A stretch of 41,272 nucleotides of DNA from an uncultured Muribaculaceae bacterium (GTDB lineage Bacteria; Bacteroidota; Bacteroidia; Bacteroidales; Muribaculaceae). Position 1 is the first letter of the stretch. The number at the start of each line of letters is the position of its first letter. The DNA lies in NCBI GenBank assembly GCA_905233915.1, contig CAJOFM010000018.1, positions 1-41,272 of the forward strand, in the 5' to 3' direction. The position numbers and the translations under genes were made by a program. Below are positions 16,336-24,396 of the stretch, piece after piece. A model generated the notes under the pieces. The model had not been told where the DNA came from and did no database searches. It saw nothing but the letters and a program-made list of their open reading frames with translations.

Positions 16336-16701
16336 TACAGAGTTATAGCTGTTGCGCAAACCGCTGATTAAACGAGAGGTCTCGAAGAAAAGTGGCTTAA
16401 TTGCAGTTAAATCATCTGCTGATATATAGTTCAGCTCCATGGCGATTTCCAATTGGCAATAAGATTCTAGCAATGAACCATAGGAAATCTCTAAAAAATG
16501 AATTTTCTCTTTCGCTGATATTCGTCCTGTTCCTTCGGCAATATTTGAGGGCACCGAAATCGCTGCTCTCCGTAGTTGGCTGCTAATGGCAAACTGTTCG
16601 TATTGGGGAAACTTGGTCACAAGCTGATAGATGGCTATCGCCAATTCTTTAGCTTTTTGCCATGCTTTAAGCTTCTCGAATTGATAAATCTCCATCATCA
16701 C
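16330..16701 (-). CDS. Four-helix-bundle protein (S23 / 23S rRNA intervening-sequence family)
   Basis: About 123 residues, starting MMMEIYQFEKLKAWQKAKEL. The signatures LWxKA-like at the start, SSQLRRAAISVPSNIAEG and FLEISYGSLLE identify the four helix bundle/S23 family, which also includes the Avd accessory protein of diversity-generating retroelements. Family members are found in 23S rRNA intervening sequences and as scattered single genes of unknown function. There is no reverse transcriptase nearby, so no retroelement role is supported. Any of the first three ATGs could be the start. The gene is bracketed by inverted TTTAGAG arrays, as if it had been inserted as a unit. Confidence 0.88.
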   Translation of the reverse strand: MMMEIYQFEKLKAWQKAKELAIAIYQLVTKFPQYEQFAISSQLRRAAISVPSNIAEGTGRISAKEKIHFLEISYGSLLESYCQLEIAMELNYISADDLTAIKPLFFETSRLISGLRNSYNSVP

Positions 16702-16729
16702 TAAACTCTAAACCCTAAACTCTAAACTT
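16700..16729 (-). repeat. Heptamer array, unit CTCTAAA (right flank, inverted)
   Basis: Four units of CTCTAAA/CCCTAAA end at the start codon of the S23-like gene. On the minus strand they read TTTAGAG/TTTAGGG, so the two flanks form an inverted repeat around the gene. Confidence 0.8.
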
Positions 16730-16730
16730 G

Positions 16731-16762
16731 TACATGTAAATGTGCTCACACATTTACATGTA
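16731..16762. terminator. Perfect 14-bp hairpin overlapping the DUF4954 stop
   Basis: TACATGTAAATGTG (16731-16744), loop CTCA, then CACATTTACATGTA (16749-16762). The right arm contains the last codons and the TAA stop (16754-16756) of the minus-strand DUF4954 gene. It probably acts as a 3' end or stabilising stem for that mRNA. Confidence 0.65.
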
Positions 16763-18625
16763 TAATTTTTGGTTTTCGAAGTCTACCTCGCGGTCGAGGA
16801 GGTTGACGAAATTGTCGAGCACCTCGCGGTCCACGTCGCCCAGGGTGTATTCGTTCTCGGCGTCCTCACGGATGAGTGCTATCCACTCGCGGCGTGCTGT
16901 GACATAATCCTGATGGACACGCGCCACGGCTTCGTCGGTGAGTTCGTCAATGCCATAGTAATCCAGGATGATGCGGTAACTCCAAGACCAGCGCAGCTCG
17001 TTGTAGTCAGCGTCTAAGGCTTTGAATCTTGCATTCACTGCCTCGATGGTGTTGAGGCGGCCTGCAATGATGTCATCGATGATTTGCTCCTCAGCCCTCT
17101 GCGGCATGAGCAAGCCGGCCAGGTCTATCCAGTTGCCCTCGCCGTCGGTCGAAACGGGAGGTATGGGTTTGTGGCGCTTGAGCACGGCGCCCATGTAGAT
17201 GCGCAATGCCATGTCATAGAACTTGATTCCCTTGTGCAGGAATGGCGCCTTGATCACATAGTCGTGGTAGTTATAGGTGCTCACGTTGTCACCGCTTGCG
17301 GCACGCAGGTTCTCCAGGATTCTCTTGCCGCGCAACACCTCGCTGATGGTGAAAGGACTGAGCCAGTCGAAGTTTACCACGCTCTTGCGGACTCCTTGTG
17401 TGCGCTTGTCGCGCTTGGGCCACTTGCGGATGTCACGGTACAGACCCACGGTAGCGAAGTTGCGGCCGGGCTTGAGATACATGGTGTCGCCGTAGGCAAT
17501 CAAGTAGGAGAAGGGTAGGTCGCTCGTGTCGGGGTGGTACATCAGTTTACCGAACAGCACGCTGAACGAACCGATATTGGCCGGTAACAGCAGATAGGCG
17601 CCGCTGGCTGTCTTGCAACCGCGCTCTAGGGTGCCGTAGTGCATGGGGCCCATCTTGTAGGCGTGGTTGCTGAAGTTGGTAGCTGAGCCGGCGTTGTAGA
17701 ACGAGAACATGGCGCCGATGAGCAGCGAACTCTTGTGGTGGCTCACCGTGAAGGGGCCGCAGAAGGCGGCGCAGGCCTCGCCATTGGACATATAACTGTT
17801 GGCAAAGAAGACGCTGCTGGCAGCCGTGAAACCGTTCTCCAGCTGGCAGAACTCGCCGACAAAGCAGTCGGTCAGTTTGACGCTGCCGTGAATGCGGGAG
17901 CCGCCGCTGATGATGGTATTCTCACAGATGACACCAGTGCGGATGATGATGGGGTTCTCGATGGTGCTGCTGATGGTGCAGTTGCACAAACGTGACACAC
18001 CGCACAGCTGGCATCCGTCATCGATGATGGTGTTGATGATGACGCCGGTGTTGACGATGCGCACATGGTTGCCGATGGTGCTGCATTCAGGGCGTGATGC
18101 TGCCACCTTCTCGGCCACCATCCGTTTGATGGCATCCATCAGCGGCTTGTTGTCGCCATGTTTTACCATCAGCGCGGCCAGTTGGCTATTAAGCTCACTG
18201 AGCAGTAGCAGATTACCGTCGCCCACCTCGTTGAGTACCGAGATGGTGTGGCCCTGGCCATAGTTGGGCTTGCCCTGGGTATCGACGGTGCTCACGTTGG
18301 AGATGTAGCACCCGTCGCCGATGGTCACATTGTTCAGGTAATTGCCGATATTCTCAATCAGGCAGTTGTCGCCGATGGTCACATTGCGCAACGTGGCGTT
18401 ATAGATGCCGCAGTTCTTCACAAAGCCGTCGGTGATTTCCACCATGCCTTGTCCGTTGCCCAATCGCGCCCAGCCGTAGAATTGCACGCGGTGGATGCGT
18501 TTGCAGTCAAAATCATCAGCTACCAGGATATTGTTCCAATCTTCTGCCCAGCAGTCGTGCGCTTTCAGGCATTCGATTTGTTCTGTTGTCAGGTGTTGAT
18601 ATTCTTTCATAGTTAGGTTAGACAT
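16754..18625 (-). CDS. DUF4954 family protein, left-handed beta-helix
   Basis: A 623-residue cytoplasmic-looking protein without a signal peptide. The first half is full of hexapeptide-like repeats (NVTIGDNCLIEN, TIGDGCYISN, IIDDGCQLCG and TIENPIIIRT), which form a left-handed beta-helix as in acyl- and nucleotidyltransferases. The second half is helical and charged. It matches the DUF4954 family of Bacteroidetes, whose function is unknown; a sugar-nucleotide or acyltransferase activity is only a guess. The start may be ATG 18625 (MSNLTMKEY) or ATG 18610 (MKEYQHLTTEQ). The -7 box at 18643-18650 would give a leader of about 11 or 26 nt, and the shorter protein fits the leader better. Confidence 0.85.
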   Translation of the reverse strand: MSNLTMKEYQHLTTEQIECLKAHDCWAEDWNNILVADDFDCKRIHRVQFYGWARLGNGQGMVEITDGFVKNCGIYNATLRNVTIGDNCLIENIGNYLNNVTIGDGCYISNVSTVDTQGKPNYGQGHTISVLNEVGDGNLLLLSELNSQLAALMVKHGDNKPLMDAIKRMVAEKVAASRPECSTIGNHVRIVNTGVIINTIIDDGCQLCGVSRLCNCTISSTIENPIIIRTGVICENTIISGGSRIHGSVKLTDCFVGEFCQLENGFTAASSVFFANSYMSNGEACAAFCGPFTVSHHKSSLLIGAMFSFYNAGSATNFSNHAYKMGPMHYGTLERGCKTASGAYLLLPANIGSFSVLFGKLMYHPDTSDLPFSYLIAYGDTMYLKPGRNFATVGLYRDIRKWPKRDKRTQGVRKSVVNFDWLSPFTISEVLRGKRILENLRAASGDNVSTYNYHDYVIKAPFLHKGIKFYDMALRIYMGAVLKRHKPIPPVSTDGEGNWIDLAGLLMPQRAEEQIIDDIIAGRLNTIEAVNARFKALDADYNELRWSWSYRIILDYYGIDELTDEAVARVHQDYVTARREWIALIREDAENEYTLGDVDREVLDNFVNLLDREVDFENQKLYM

Positions 18626-18642
18626 GAATTGATTAGTGAGCG

Positions 18643-18650
18643 CAAAGGTA
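18643..18650 (-). promoter_or_regulatory. -7 box for the DUF4954 gene
   Basis: On the minus strand this reads TACCTTTG, a perfect -7 element. No good TTTG is seen at the expected -33 place. Confidence 0.55.
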
Positions 18651-18729
18651 GTGATTTTGCGGTGCGCGTAATCATAATCCCATGTTTTTAATATTTGATA
18701 GGGATTGTAAAAGGATTTTTAGAAAAATT

Positions 18730-18829
18730 ACGGGCTGTCGCCCGCAATACGGGGACGGCGACACATACGGGCTGTCGCCCGCAATACAGGGACGGCGACA
18801 CATACGGGCTGTCGCCCGCAATACAGGGT
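18730..18829. repeat. 37-bp tandem repeat, about 2.7 copies, with palindromic core
   Basis: Copies start at 18730, 18767 and 18804. Each contains the hairpin CGGGCTGTCGCCCG followed by CAATACxGGGxxGGCGACACAT; the third copy is cut short. It lies between the 3' end of the GH125 gene and the 5' side of DUF4954. There are no spacers between copies, so it is not CRISPR. A structured 3' element of the GH125 transcript or a REP-type repeat fits best. Confidence 0.8.
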
Positions 18830-18842
18830 GTCTTCTTGATTG

Positions 18843-20303
18843 TTAGTCGAGGCAGTGGACGAGGAGGTCGGTCTTGCCGTTGTCGATCAAGTGGATGACC
18901 AGCTCGCCGAAGAGGGTGTTCTGCCAAGCGAACCAGGCACGGGTGTAGTGGGTGGCGTCATCCTTGTGGAAGGACTCGTGCATGAAGCCAGTACCCGCGT
19001 CGGTGGTGAGCAATTGGCGCAGACACCAGGAGATTTCCTCGTCATTGTCGGCGGTGAAGGCTTTCATCATGATGCTCATGGGCCAGATGAGGTTATAGGC
19101 AGTGTGGGCACCACCGATGCCTTCGCCAGCCTTGCCCTTGAAGAAGCAGGGGTTGTCCTCGCTCCATACAAAGCGGCGCGTGTTGCGGTAGATGGGGTCA
19201 TCCATGGGCACATCGCCCAGATAACCCATCGCCAGCAGGCTAGGCACGTTGGCATCGTCGGCCAGCACGCGGCCGCCCCAACCATCTACCTCATAGGCAT
19301 AGATCTTGCCGTACTTGGGATGATCCACGATGGCATACTTGTGCAGGGCGTCTTCCACCTCTTGGGCCAGGTCACGGCACTGGCTCGAAAGGTCATTGTT
19401 GCGGTTGACTTTCTCAAGAATGTCACCCGCCTTGCGCAATGAACTGACCGCCATGAAGTTGCTCGGTACCAGGAAGGGCAATACCGTGGCGTCGTCGCTG
19501 GGACGGAAACATGACACGATGAGTCCCACGGGATTGACGGGAGGCCCCCAGCCGTACCACGTGAGTGATGACTTGGCGTCGATGTCGCGGCGCATGAACT
19601 TGTAGGGTCCCTTGTTGCCGTCCTTGCGCTGCTGCTCCTTAAAAGTGCGGAGCACAGCCTGCATGGCCTCAATCCACAGGTCACCGAAGATGCTGTCGTC
19701 ACCAGTCACCAGCCAGTACTCATAGGCCAGGCGGATAGGGTAGCACAGCGAGTCAATCTCGTATTTGCGCTCATGGAGTTCGGGCTTCATGTCGGTGAGG
19801 TCATCCTGCCACTGGCTGCCCGTGGGGCCGTCGTTGAACGCGTTGGCATAAGGGTCGAGGATGATGCACCTGAACTGTCGCAGGATGACGCCGCGCAACA
19901 TGTGGCGCAGCTTCTCGTCCTTCTTGGCATACTTGACATAGGGCCACACCTGGGCGCCGCTGTCACGCAGCCACATCGCGTGGATGTCGCCAGTATAGAC
20001 AAACGTGTCATCGTCACCGTCGGTTAGGCGGTAGTGTACGGTGCTGTCAAGAGTGTTGGGGAAACAGTTCTCAAACATCCATGCCAGCCGAGGGTTGCCC
20101 TTGATTAACTTGAGCACCTCCTGGATGCGCTTCTCAATGATGACGCTGGTGAACAAGCGTTCCTCGACGGGCGGCCGCTTGGTGACATAGGCCGTTGTGG
20201 CGTCGCTCACCATCGTGGTGTAACGGGGATGCACGTCGGCATTGGCAGGCAACGCGAGTGCCATTGCGGCGGCAATGGCTACAATCAGGGATTTGAGGTT
20301 CAT
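18843..20303 (-). CDS. Glycoside hydrolase family 125 exo-alpha-1,6-mannosidase
   Basis: A 486-residue protein with a clear signal peptide (MNLKSLIVAIAAAMALALPANA, cut before DVHP). Family features include FENCFPNTLDST, GDIHAMWLRDSGAQV, DPYANAFNDGPTGS, YEVDGWGGRVLADDANVPSLL and the C-terminal GTGFMHESFHKDD. GH125 enzymes are metal-independent, inverting exo-alpha-mannosidases that act on alpha-1,6-mannosides of yeast mannan or N-glycans. The MHESF glutamate is a candidate catalytic base. Its start overlaps the upstream gene by 4 bp, so the two are co-translated. With the sialidase and beta-galactosidase in the window it fits a host-glycan diet. Confidence 0.9.
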   Translation of the reverse strand: MNLKSLIVAIAAAMALALPANADVHPRYTTMVSDATTAYVTKRPPVEERLFTSVIIEKRIQEVLKLIKGNPRLAWMFENCFPNTLDSTVHYRLTDGDDDTFVYTGDIHAMWLRDSGAQVWPYVKYAKKDEKLRHMLRGVILRQFRCIILDPYANAFNDGPTGSQWQDDLTDMKPELHERKYEIDSLCYPIRLAYEYWLVTGDDSIFGDLWIEAMQAVLRTFKEQQRKDGNKGPYKFMRRDIDAKSSLTWYGWGPPVNPVGLIVSCFRPSDDATVLPFLVPSNFMAVSSLRKAGDILEKVNRNNDLSSQCRDLAQEVEDALHKYAIVDHPKYGKIYAYEVDGWGGRVLADDANVPSLLAMGYLGDVPMDDPIYRNTRRFVWSEDNPCFFKGKAGEGIGGAHTAYNLIWPMSIMMKAFTADNDEEISWCLRQLLTTDAGTGFMHESFHKDDATHYTRAWFAWQNTLFGELVIHLIDNGKTDLLVHCLD

Positions 20304-20842
20304 GGTGTGGCGTTCTTATAGGGGTTAGCCTTGACAAGCACGGTGTCGGCTTCAATCTTGGTGACCACGATTTTGGAATTGCCGCGCCACAGCACTTTGC
20401 CCTTGTACTCGTCGTAGGTGAGCACAACGCGTTGCCCATTCTGGGACCAGCGCATGGCATCGCGGGCCAGCGTGTCGTTGGGAATGGAAAAAGCCACGTC
20501 GGTGTGCATGGCGGCAATGGTGTCCTCGATATACCCTTCGCTGATCATTTCACCCTCAAAGGTCTTGAACAAAGTGCCCTCGTTGCTCACTTTCATGATC
20601 CAACCCTTCTCCTGGCTTGTGCGGTAGGGATGGAAATAGTGTTGCCACATCCACCAGCCCAGGAACAGCACCATAGCCACTATAATCAAGGCCAGCATGA
20701 CCTTGACGGTGTTGCCGCGCCGCTCGATGGTGGCTTCCTTGATTTCGCGTTCCTCGCGTTCCTGCTCGGTCTCGTGATGGACTTGAGGCTGTTCTTCGGG
20801 AACGTTTTCGTCGGTGAAATAGTCGTTGAAATTGTCGTCCAT
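20300..20842 (-). CDS. Single-pass membrane protein of a conserved Bacteroidetes family
   Basis: 180 residues: an acidic, Glu-rich cytoplasmic N-terminus (about 1-45), one membrane segment (about 48-65, VMLALIIVAMVLFLGWWMW) and an extracytoplasmic domain with GTLFKTFEGEMISEG, VAFSIPND and GKVLWRGNSKIVVTKIE. I recognise the pattern as a conserved Bacteroidetes protein of unknown function that is sometimes misannotated as 6-phosphogluconate dehydrogenase; no dinucleotide fold is present. The lipoprotein at 37077-37562 shares the same core pattern. It overlaps GH125 by 4 bp. Confidence 0.75.
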   Translation of the reverse strand: MDDNFNDYFTDENVPEEQPQVHHETEQEREEREIKEATIERRGNTVKVMLALIIVAMVLFLGWWMWQHYFHPYRTSQEKGWIMKVSNEGTLFKTFEGEMISEGYIEDTIAAMHTDVAFSIPNDTLARDAMRWSQNGQRVVLTYDEYKGKVLWRGNSKIVVTKIEADTVLVKANPYKNATP

Positions 20843-20845
20843 TAT

Positions 20846-20880
20846 GTTTCAGTTTTCAGTTGCCAGTTTTCAGTTGTCAG
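20846..20880. repeat. Heptamer-like array, unit TTTTCAG(T)
   Basis: About five loose TTTCAGT/TGCCAGT units lie between two minus-strand genes. The next bases are a half-site of the GGCATCCGCG palindrome (20881-20890). Confidence 0.65.
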
Positions 20881-20914
20881 CGGCATCCGCGTCCAACAGA
20901 AAACTGAAAAACTA

Positions 20915-21967
20915 TTAGAGTTTGATTTCGTCGTTAGTGGTGTCGACCACGGTCTTGCCGGTCTCGATGCGGCGACGGTCAATCGCCATGCTGGTGAAGG
21001 CGTAGATGCCCAGGACGATGAGCAATACCGTCTGGAATCCCCACACGAGCATAGCAAATGCCGAGGCACGCGGGTCGAAGTTGCTGGGTGAGAACACGCC
21101 CACGCCGTAGAGCGACAAGGCGAAGATGATAGCCACATGCCATGATCCCAGGCCGCCGTTGGTGGGAACTCCCATGCCAATGCTGCTCAAGACAAACATT
21201 ACCAGCACGGCCAGCACACTCAGGCCGCTGGTAAAGGTGAACGCCTTGCAGGCGAGGTAGAGCTGCAGGAAATAGCATCCCCAGATGAGGATGGTCAACA
21301 GCAGGAACCACCACTTGCCGTCCATGCGGGTGATGGCTGCGAAGCCTTCCCACAGGTTGCGGGCCATGAGTTGAATCTTCTTGATGATTTTGTTCTCGGT
21401 CTTCATCACCAGCAGCCAGCCGATGGCGATGATGGCTACGGCAGTGCCGAACCAGATGCGGGCGTCGCTGGCGACGTTCATGAAGTTCTCCTTCATCTGC
21501 GGATAGGTGTCGAAGAATTTGCCGAAAGCTCCCTGGGCCAGCAGGAAGGTGACCAGCGTCAACAGCAGCACGGTCACGGTGTCGGTCAAGCGGTCGGCAA
21601 CCATCGAGCCCATGACTTGGGTGACCGAGGCCTTCTGACGGTTGGCGATGTAGCCGCACCGCCACACCTCGCCCAGACGCGGGAACACCAGGTTGACGGC
21701 ATAGGTGCCGAAGATGCTGTTCAGCACGGCGCTGAACGACGGCTTCACGTCGATGGCCTTGAGCTGCAGGCGCCATCGCAGTGCCCTGAACACGTGGCTC
21801 ATGATGCTCACCACGGCAACGGGCAGGAACCACCAGTAGTCCACATCGGTTTTGAGGGTGTCCATCATCGAGTTGATGTCCACATTCTTGTAAAGAAAAT
21901 ACATCAGCCCCACGCCAATGACGAGGGGGATGCCGTATTTCACGAGATAGGAGATGACCTTTTTCAC
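20915..21967 (-). CDS. Flippase-like integral membrane protein (LPG synthase TM / UPF0104 family)
   Basis: A 350-residue polytopic protein with about eight membrane segments. Motifs include FRALRWRLQLKA, NLVFPRLGEVWRCGYIANRQ, GSMVADRLTDTVTVLL and the late SSIGMGVPTNGGLGSWHVA, all typical of the lysylphosphatidylglycerol synthase TM region-like family. Members without the soluble synthase domain are thought to move or regulate lipids or lipid-linked glycans in the inner membrane; this one has no synthase domain. Translation most likely starts at GTG 21967 (V/MKKVISYL), as no ATG fits. It is divergent from ksgA. Confidence 0.85.
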   Translation of the reverse strand: MKKVISYLVKYGIPLVIGVGLMYFLYKNVDINSMMDTLKTDVDYWWFLPVAVVSIMSHVFRALRWRLQLKAIDVKPSFSAVLNSIFGTYAVNLVFPRLGEVWRCGYIANRQKASVTQVMGSMVADRLTDTVTVLLLTLVTFLLAQGAFGKFFDTYPQMKENFMNVASDARIWFGTAVAIIAIGWLLVMKTENKIIKKIQLMARNLWEGFAAITRMDGKWWFLLLTILIWGCYFLQLYLACKAFTFTSGLSVLAVLVMFVLSSIGMGVPTNGGLGSWHVAIIFALSLYGVGVFSPSNFDPRASAFAMLVWGFQTVLLIVLGIYAFTSMAIDRRRIETGKTVVDTTNDEIKL

Positions 21968-22030
21968 GTTTTTTCGTTTAGTGTTGAGTTAAAAACTTAT
22001 CCTAGGTGTAACAATTTGGCAAAAAAGAGT

Positions 22031-22038
22031 TAATTTTG
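22031..22038 (+). promoter_or_regulatory. -7 box for ksgA-mgtE
   Basis: TAATTTTG is a perfect -7 element, giving a leader of about 50 nt before ATG 22093. A TTTG lies only 12 bp upstream (22015-22018), closer than usual. Confidence 0.5.
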
Positions 22039-22092
22039 CAAATTGCAATTGTGCGCATAGGAACGTGCAAAGGTAACAATAAAAGACCAATT

Positions 22093-22875
22093 ATGCGGAA
22101 AGTTAGAGCAAAAAAGTCATTGGGACAGCATTTCTTGACCGATCTGTCTATTGCCGAGCGCATTGCCCACACGCTGGACGACTTCAAGCACTTGCCGGTG
22201 CTTGAGGTGGGACCGGGAATGGGCGTATTGACCCAGTTCCTGCTTGAAATGGGCCTTGATCTCACTGTCGTCGAACTTGACACCGAGAGTGTGGACTATC
22301 TGGAGGCCGCTTTCCCGCAATTGCATGGCCGCATCATCGGCGAGGACTTCCTCAAGATGGACCTCCACAAGCTGTATGGCGACCGTCCCTTCTGCGTGAT
22401 AGGCAACTATCCCTATAATATCTCGACACAGATTTTCTTCAAGGTACTGGAATACCGCGACCAGGTGAAGTGCTGCAGCGGCATGTTGCAGCGCGAGGTG
22501 GCCCAGCGCATCGCCGAGCCGCCGGGCAGCAAGACCTACGGCATCCTGTCGGTCCTCCTGCAGGCTTGGTACGATATCGAGTATCTGTTCACCGTTGACG
22601 AGCATGTCTTCAATCCGCCACCCAAGGTCAAGAGCGGTGTCATCCGCTTGACACGCAACGACGTGGTCGACCTGGGTGTCGATGAGCGTATGTTCAAGCG
22701 CCTGATCAAACTATCCTTCGGCCAGCGGCGCAAAATGTTACGCAGCTCGTTGAAACCGATATTTTCGGGAGATCCGGCGGTGATGGAACGCGATGTGTTC
22801 CGACAACGTCCCGAAACGTTGGGCGTCGAAGATTTCATTGCCCTGACCCGGCTAGCCATGGAGCAGCCTCATTAA
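22093..22875 (+). CDS. rsmA: 16S rRNA (adenine(1518)-N6/adenine(1519)-N6)-dimethyltransferase
   Basis: RsmA/KsgA dimethylates two adjacent adenines in the 3' terminal helix of 16S rRNA during small-subunit maturation. Visible motifs are KKSLGQHFL at the N-terminus, LEVGPGMGVLTQ for SAM binding, the acidic VVELD, and the catalytic GNYPYNIS, then NPPPKVKSGVIRL. I chose ATG 22093 (MRKVRAKK) because the family starts close to the KxxLGQHFL motif; the 19 upstream codons include the likely transcription start. It has 260 residues, the normal size. mgtE follows after 40 bp and may be co-transcribed. Confidence 0.94.
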   Translation: MRKVRAKKSLGQHFLTDLSIAERIAHTLDDFKHLPVLEVGPGMGVLTQFLLEMGLDLTVVELDTESVDYLEAAFPQLHGRIIGEDFLKMDLHKLYGDRPFCVIGNYPYNISTQIFFKVLEYRDQVKCCSGMLQREVAQRIAEPPGSKTYGILSVLLQAWYDIEYLFTVDEHVFNPPPKVKSGVIRLTRNDVVDLGVDERMFKRLIKLSFGQRRKMLRSSLKPIFSGDPAVMERDVFRQRPETLGVEDFIALTRLAMEQPH

Positions 22876-22915
22876 TTCCCTTCATCACAAGAACCTTCTA
22901 GACACTTGAAAAGCA

Positions 22916-24310
22916 ATGAAAGAATTTACCGAGGATTATCTGTTGAACCTCAAAGAACTCATCAATAACAAGAACGAGGAGCTGGTGCGCGCCCAGGTTA
23001 AGGACCTGCACCCAGCCGATATCGCTGAACTAGTGGGCGAACTCAGTGACGAGGACGCCTTGTTCATCATGTTGATGCTCGACGATGAGACTGCCGCCGA
23101 CGTTCTGGTGGAACTCGATGAGGGACAGCGTCACGACCTGATGGAATTGATGCCCAATGAGGAAATCGCCAAGCAGGTAGAGCAGATGGATGCCGATGAT
23201 GCGGTCGACGTGATCCAGGAACTTGACGAGGAAGACCGTGAGGATGTGATCAGCCACATCGACGACGTGGAGCAGGCCGGTGACATCGTTGACCTGCTGC
23301 AATATGACGAGGATACCGCCGGTGGTTACATGTCCACCGAGATGGTCGTCGTTAACGAGAACATGTCGATGCCCGACTGCATCAAGGCGATGCGCCAGCA
23401 GGCCGAGGACATGGACGAGATTTATAACATCTATGTCGTTGACGATGATAACCGTCTCAAGGGCATCTTCCCGTTGAAGACAACGATTACCAATCCCTCG
23501 GCATCCAAGATCAAGCACGTCATGGTGCCTGACCCCATCAGTGTGCGCACCGACACCCACATCGAGGATGTTGCCCTCGACTTCGAGAAATATGACCTTG
23601 TGGCGATGCCTGTTGTGGATAGCATCGGTCGCCTCGTGGGCCGCATCACCGTCGATGACATCATCGACCGGGTGCGTGAGCAGGGAGAGGACGACTACCA
23701 GTTGGCATCAGGTATCTGGGGTGACATCGAGACCGACGACAACGTCTTCCGTCAGGTGCGCGCCCGTCTGCCGTGGTTGCTTATCGGCCTTGTGGGCGGT
23801 ATTATCAATGCCTTGATTCTGGGAGGCGGCGAGGGTGATGCCGACCTGTTGCGCATCCTGCCCGGCCTGGCTTTGTTCATCCCCTTGATTGGCGGTACCG
23901 GCGGTAACGTAGGCACCCAGTCGAGTGCTATCGTCGTGCAGGGTCTTGCCAACGGCAGCTTGGATATCAAGCATGTGGGCAAGCATCTGCTCAAGGAGTT
24001 CAGCACGGCGCTCATCAATGCGCTGGTGATGGGTCTGCTCATCTTCCTTTACACCCGTTTCTTCCCTGTGGATGACAATCCCACCAAATCTAATATTGCT
24101 GCCGCTGCAGTGACCACTTCACTGTTCCTTGTGGTGATGTTCGCCTCGCTGTTTGGTACTGTTGTGCCCCTGGTCCTTGAACGACTCAAGATAGATCCCG
24201 CTATCGCGACAGGCCCGTTCGTTACTGTGACCAACGATATCGTGGGCATCACGATTTACATGGCCATCAGCGGCTGGCTCATCAATGTTTTCACCAGCTG
24301 GGTGGTATGA
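22916..24310 (+). CDS. mgtE: MgtE-type magnesium channel/transporter
   Basis: 464 residues. An acidic N domain of helical repeats (about 1-130, with LHPADIAELV and LDEGQRHDLMELM) precedes a pair of CBS domains (about 138-255; MSTEMVVVNENMS, VMVPDPISVRTDT and VAMPVVDSIGRLVG) and a C-terminal membrane domain of about five helices. The latter has the signature PLIGGTGGNVGTQSSAIVVQGLA. MgtE homodimers import Mg2+ and are gated by Mg2+ binding to the N and CBS domains. A strong terminator follows. Confidence 0.95.
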   Translation: MKEFTEDYLLNLKELINNKNEELVRAQVKDLHPADIAELVGELSDEDALFIMLMLDDETAADVLVELDEGQRHDLMELMPNEEIAKQVEQMDADDAVDVIQELDEEDREDVISHIDDVEQAGDIVDLLQYDEDTAGGYMSTEMVVVNENMSMPDCIKAMRQQAEDMDEIYNIYVVDDDNRLKGIFPLKTTITNPSASKIKHVMVPDPISVRTDTHIEDVALDFEKYDLVAMPVVDSIGRLVGRITVDDIIDRVREQGEDDYQLASGIWGDIETDDNVFRQVRARLPWLLIGLVGGIINALILGGGEGDADLLRILPGLALFIPLIGGTGGNVGTQSSAIVVQGLANGSLDIKHVGKHLLKEFSTALINALVMGLLIFLYTRFFPVDDNPTKSNIAAAAVTTSLFLVVMFASLFGTVVPLVLERLKIDPAIATGPFVTVTNDIVGITIYMAISGWLINVFTSWVV

Positions 24311-24330
24311 AACAGCGCTGATCGATAAAA

Positions 24331-24383
24331 CGGGAACGGCAACCTGAAAACTGTCAAGTCAAGGTTGCCGTTCCCGCTTTTTT
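24331..24383. terminator. Strong terminator after mgtE
   Basis: CGGGAACGGCAACCT (24331-24345) pairs perfectly with AGGTTGCCGTTCCCG (24362-24376), followed by C and TTTTTT. An A-run precedes the stem, so it can serve the converging gene at 24397 as well. Confidence 0.92.
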
Positions 24384-24396
24384 AATCCTATATGTT

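Noticed and set aside
16330..16701. Diversity-generating retroelement suggested by an Avd-like protein
   Set aside because: No reverse transcriptase, template repeat or variable repeat with adenine bias is seen nearby; the DUF285 repeats are not such a target.
18730..18829. CRISPR array
   Set aside because: The 37-bp units are contiguous with no spacers and no cas gene is present.
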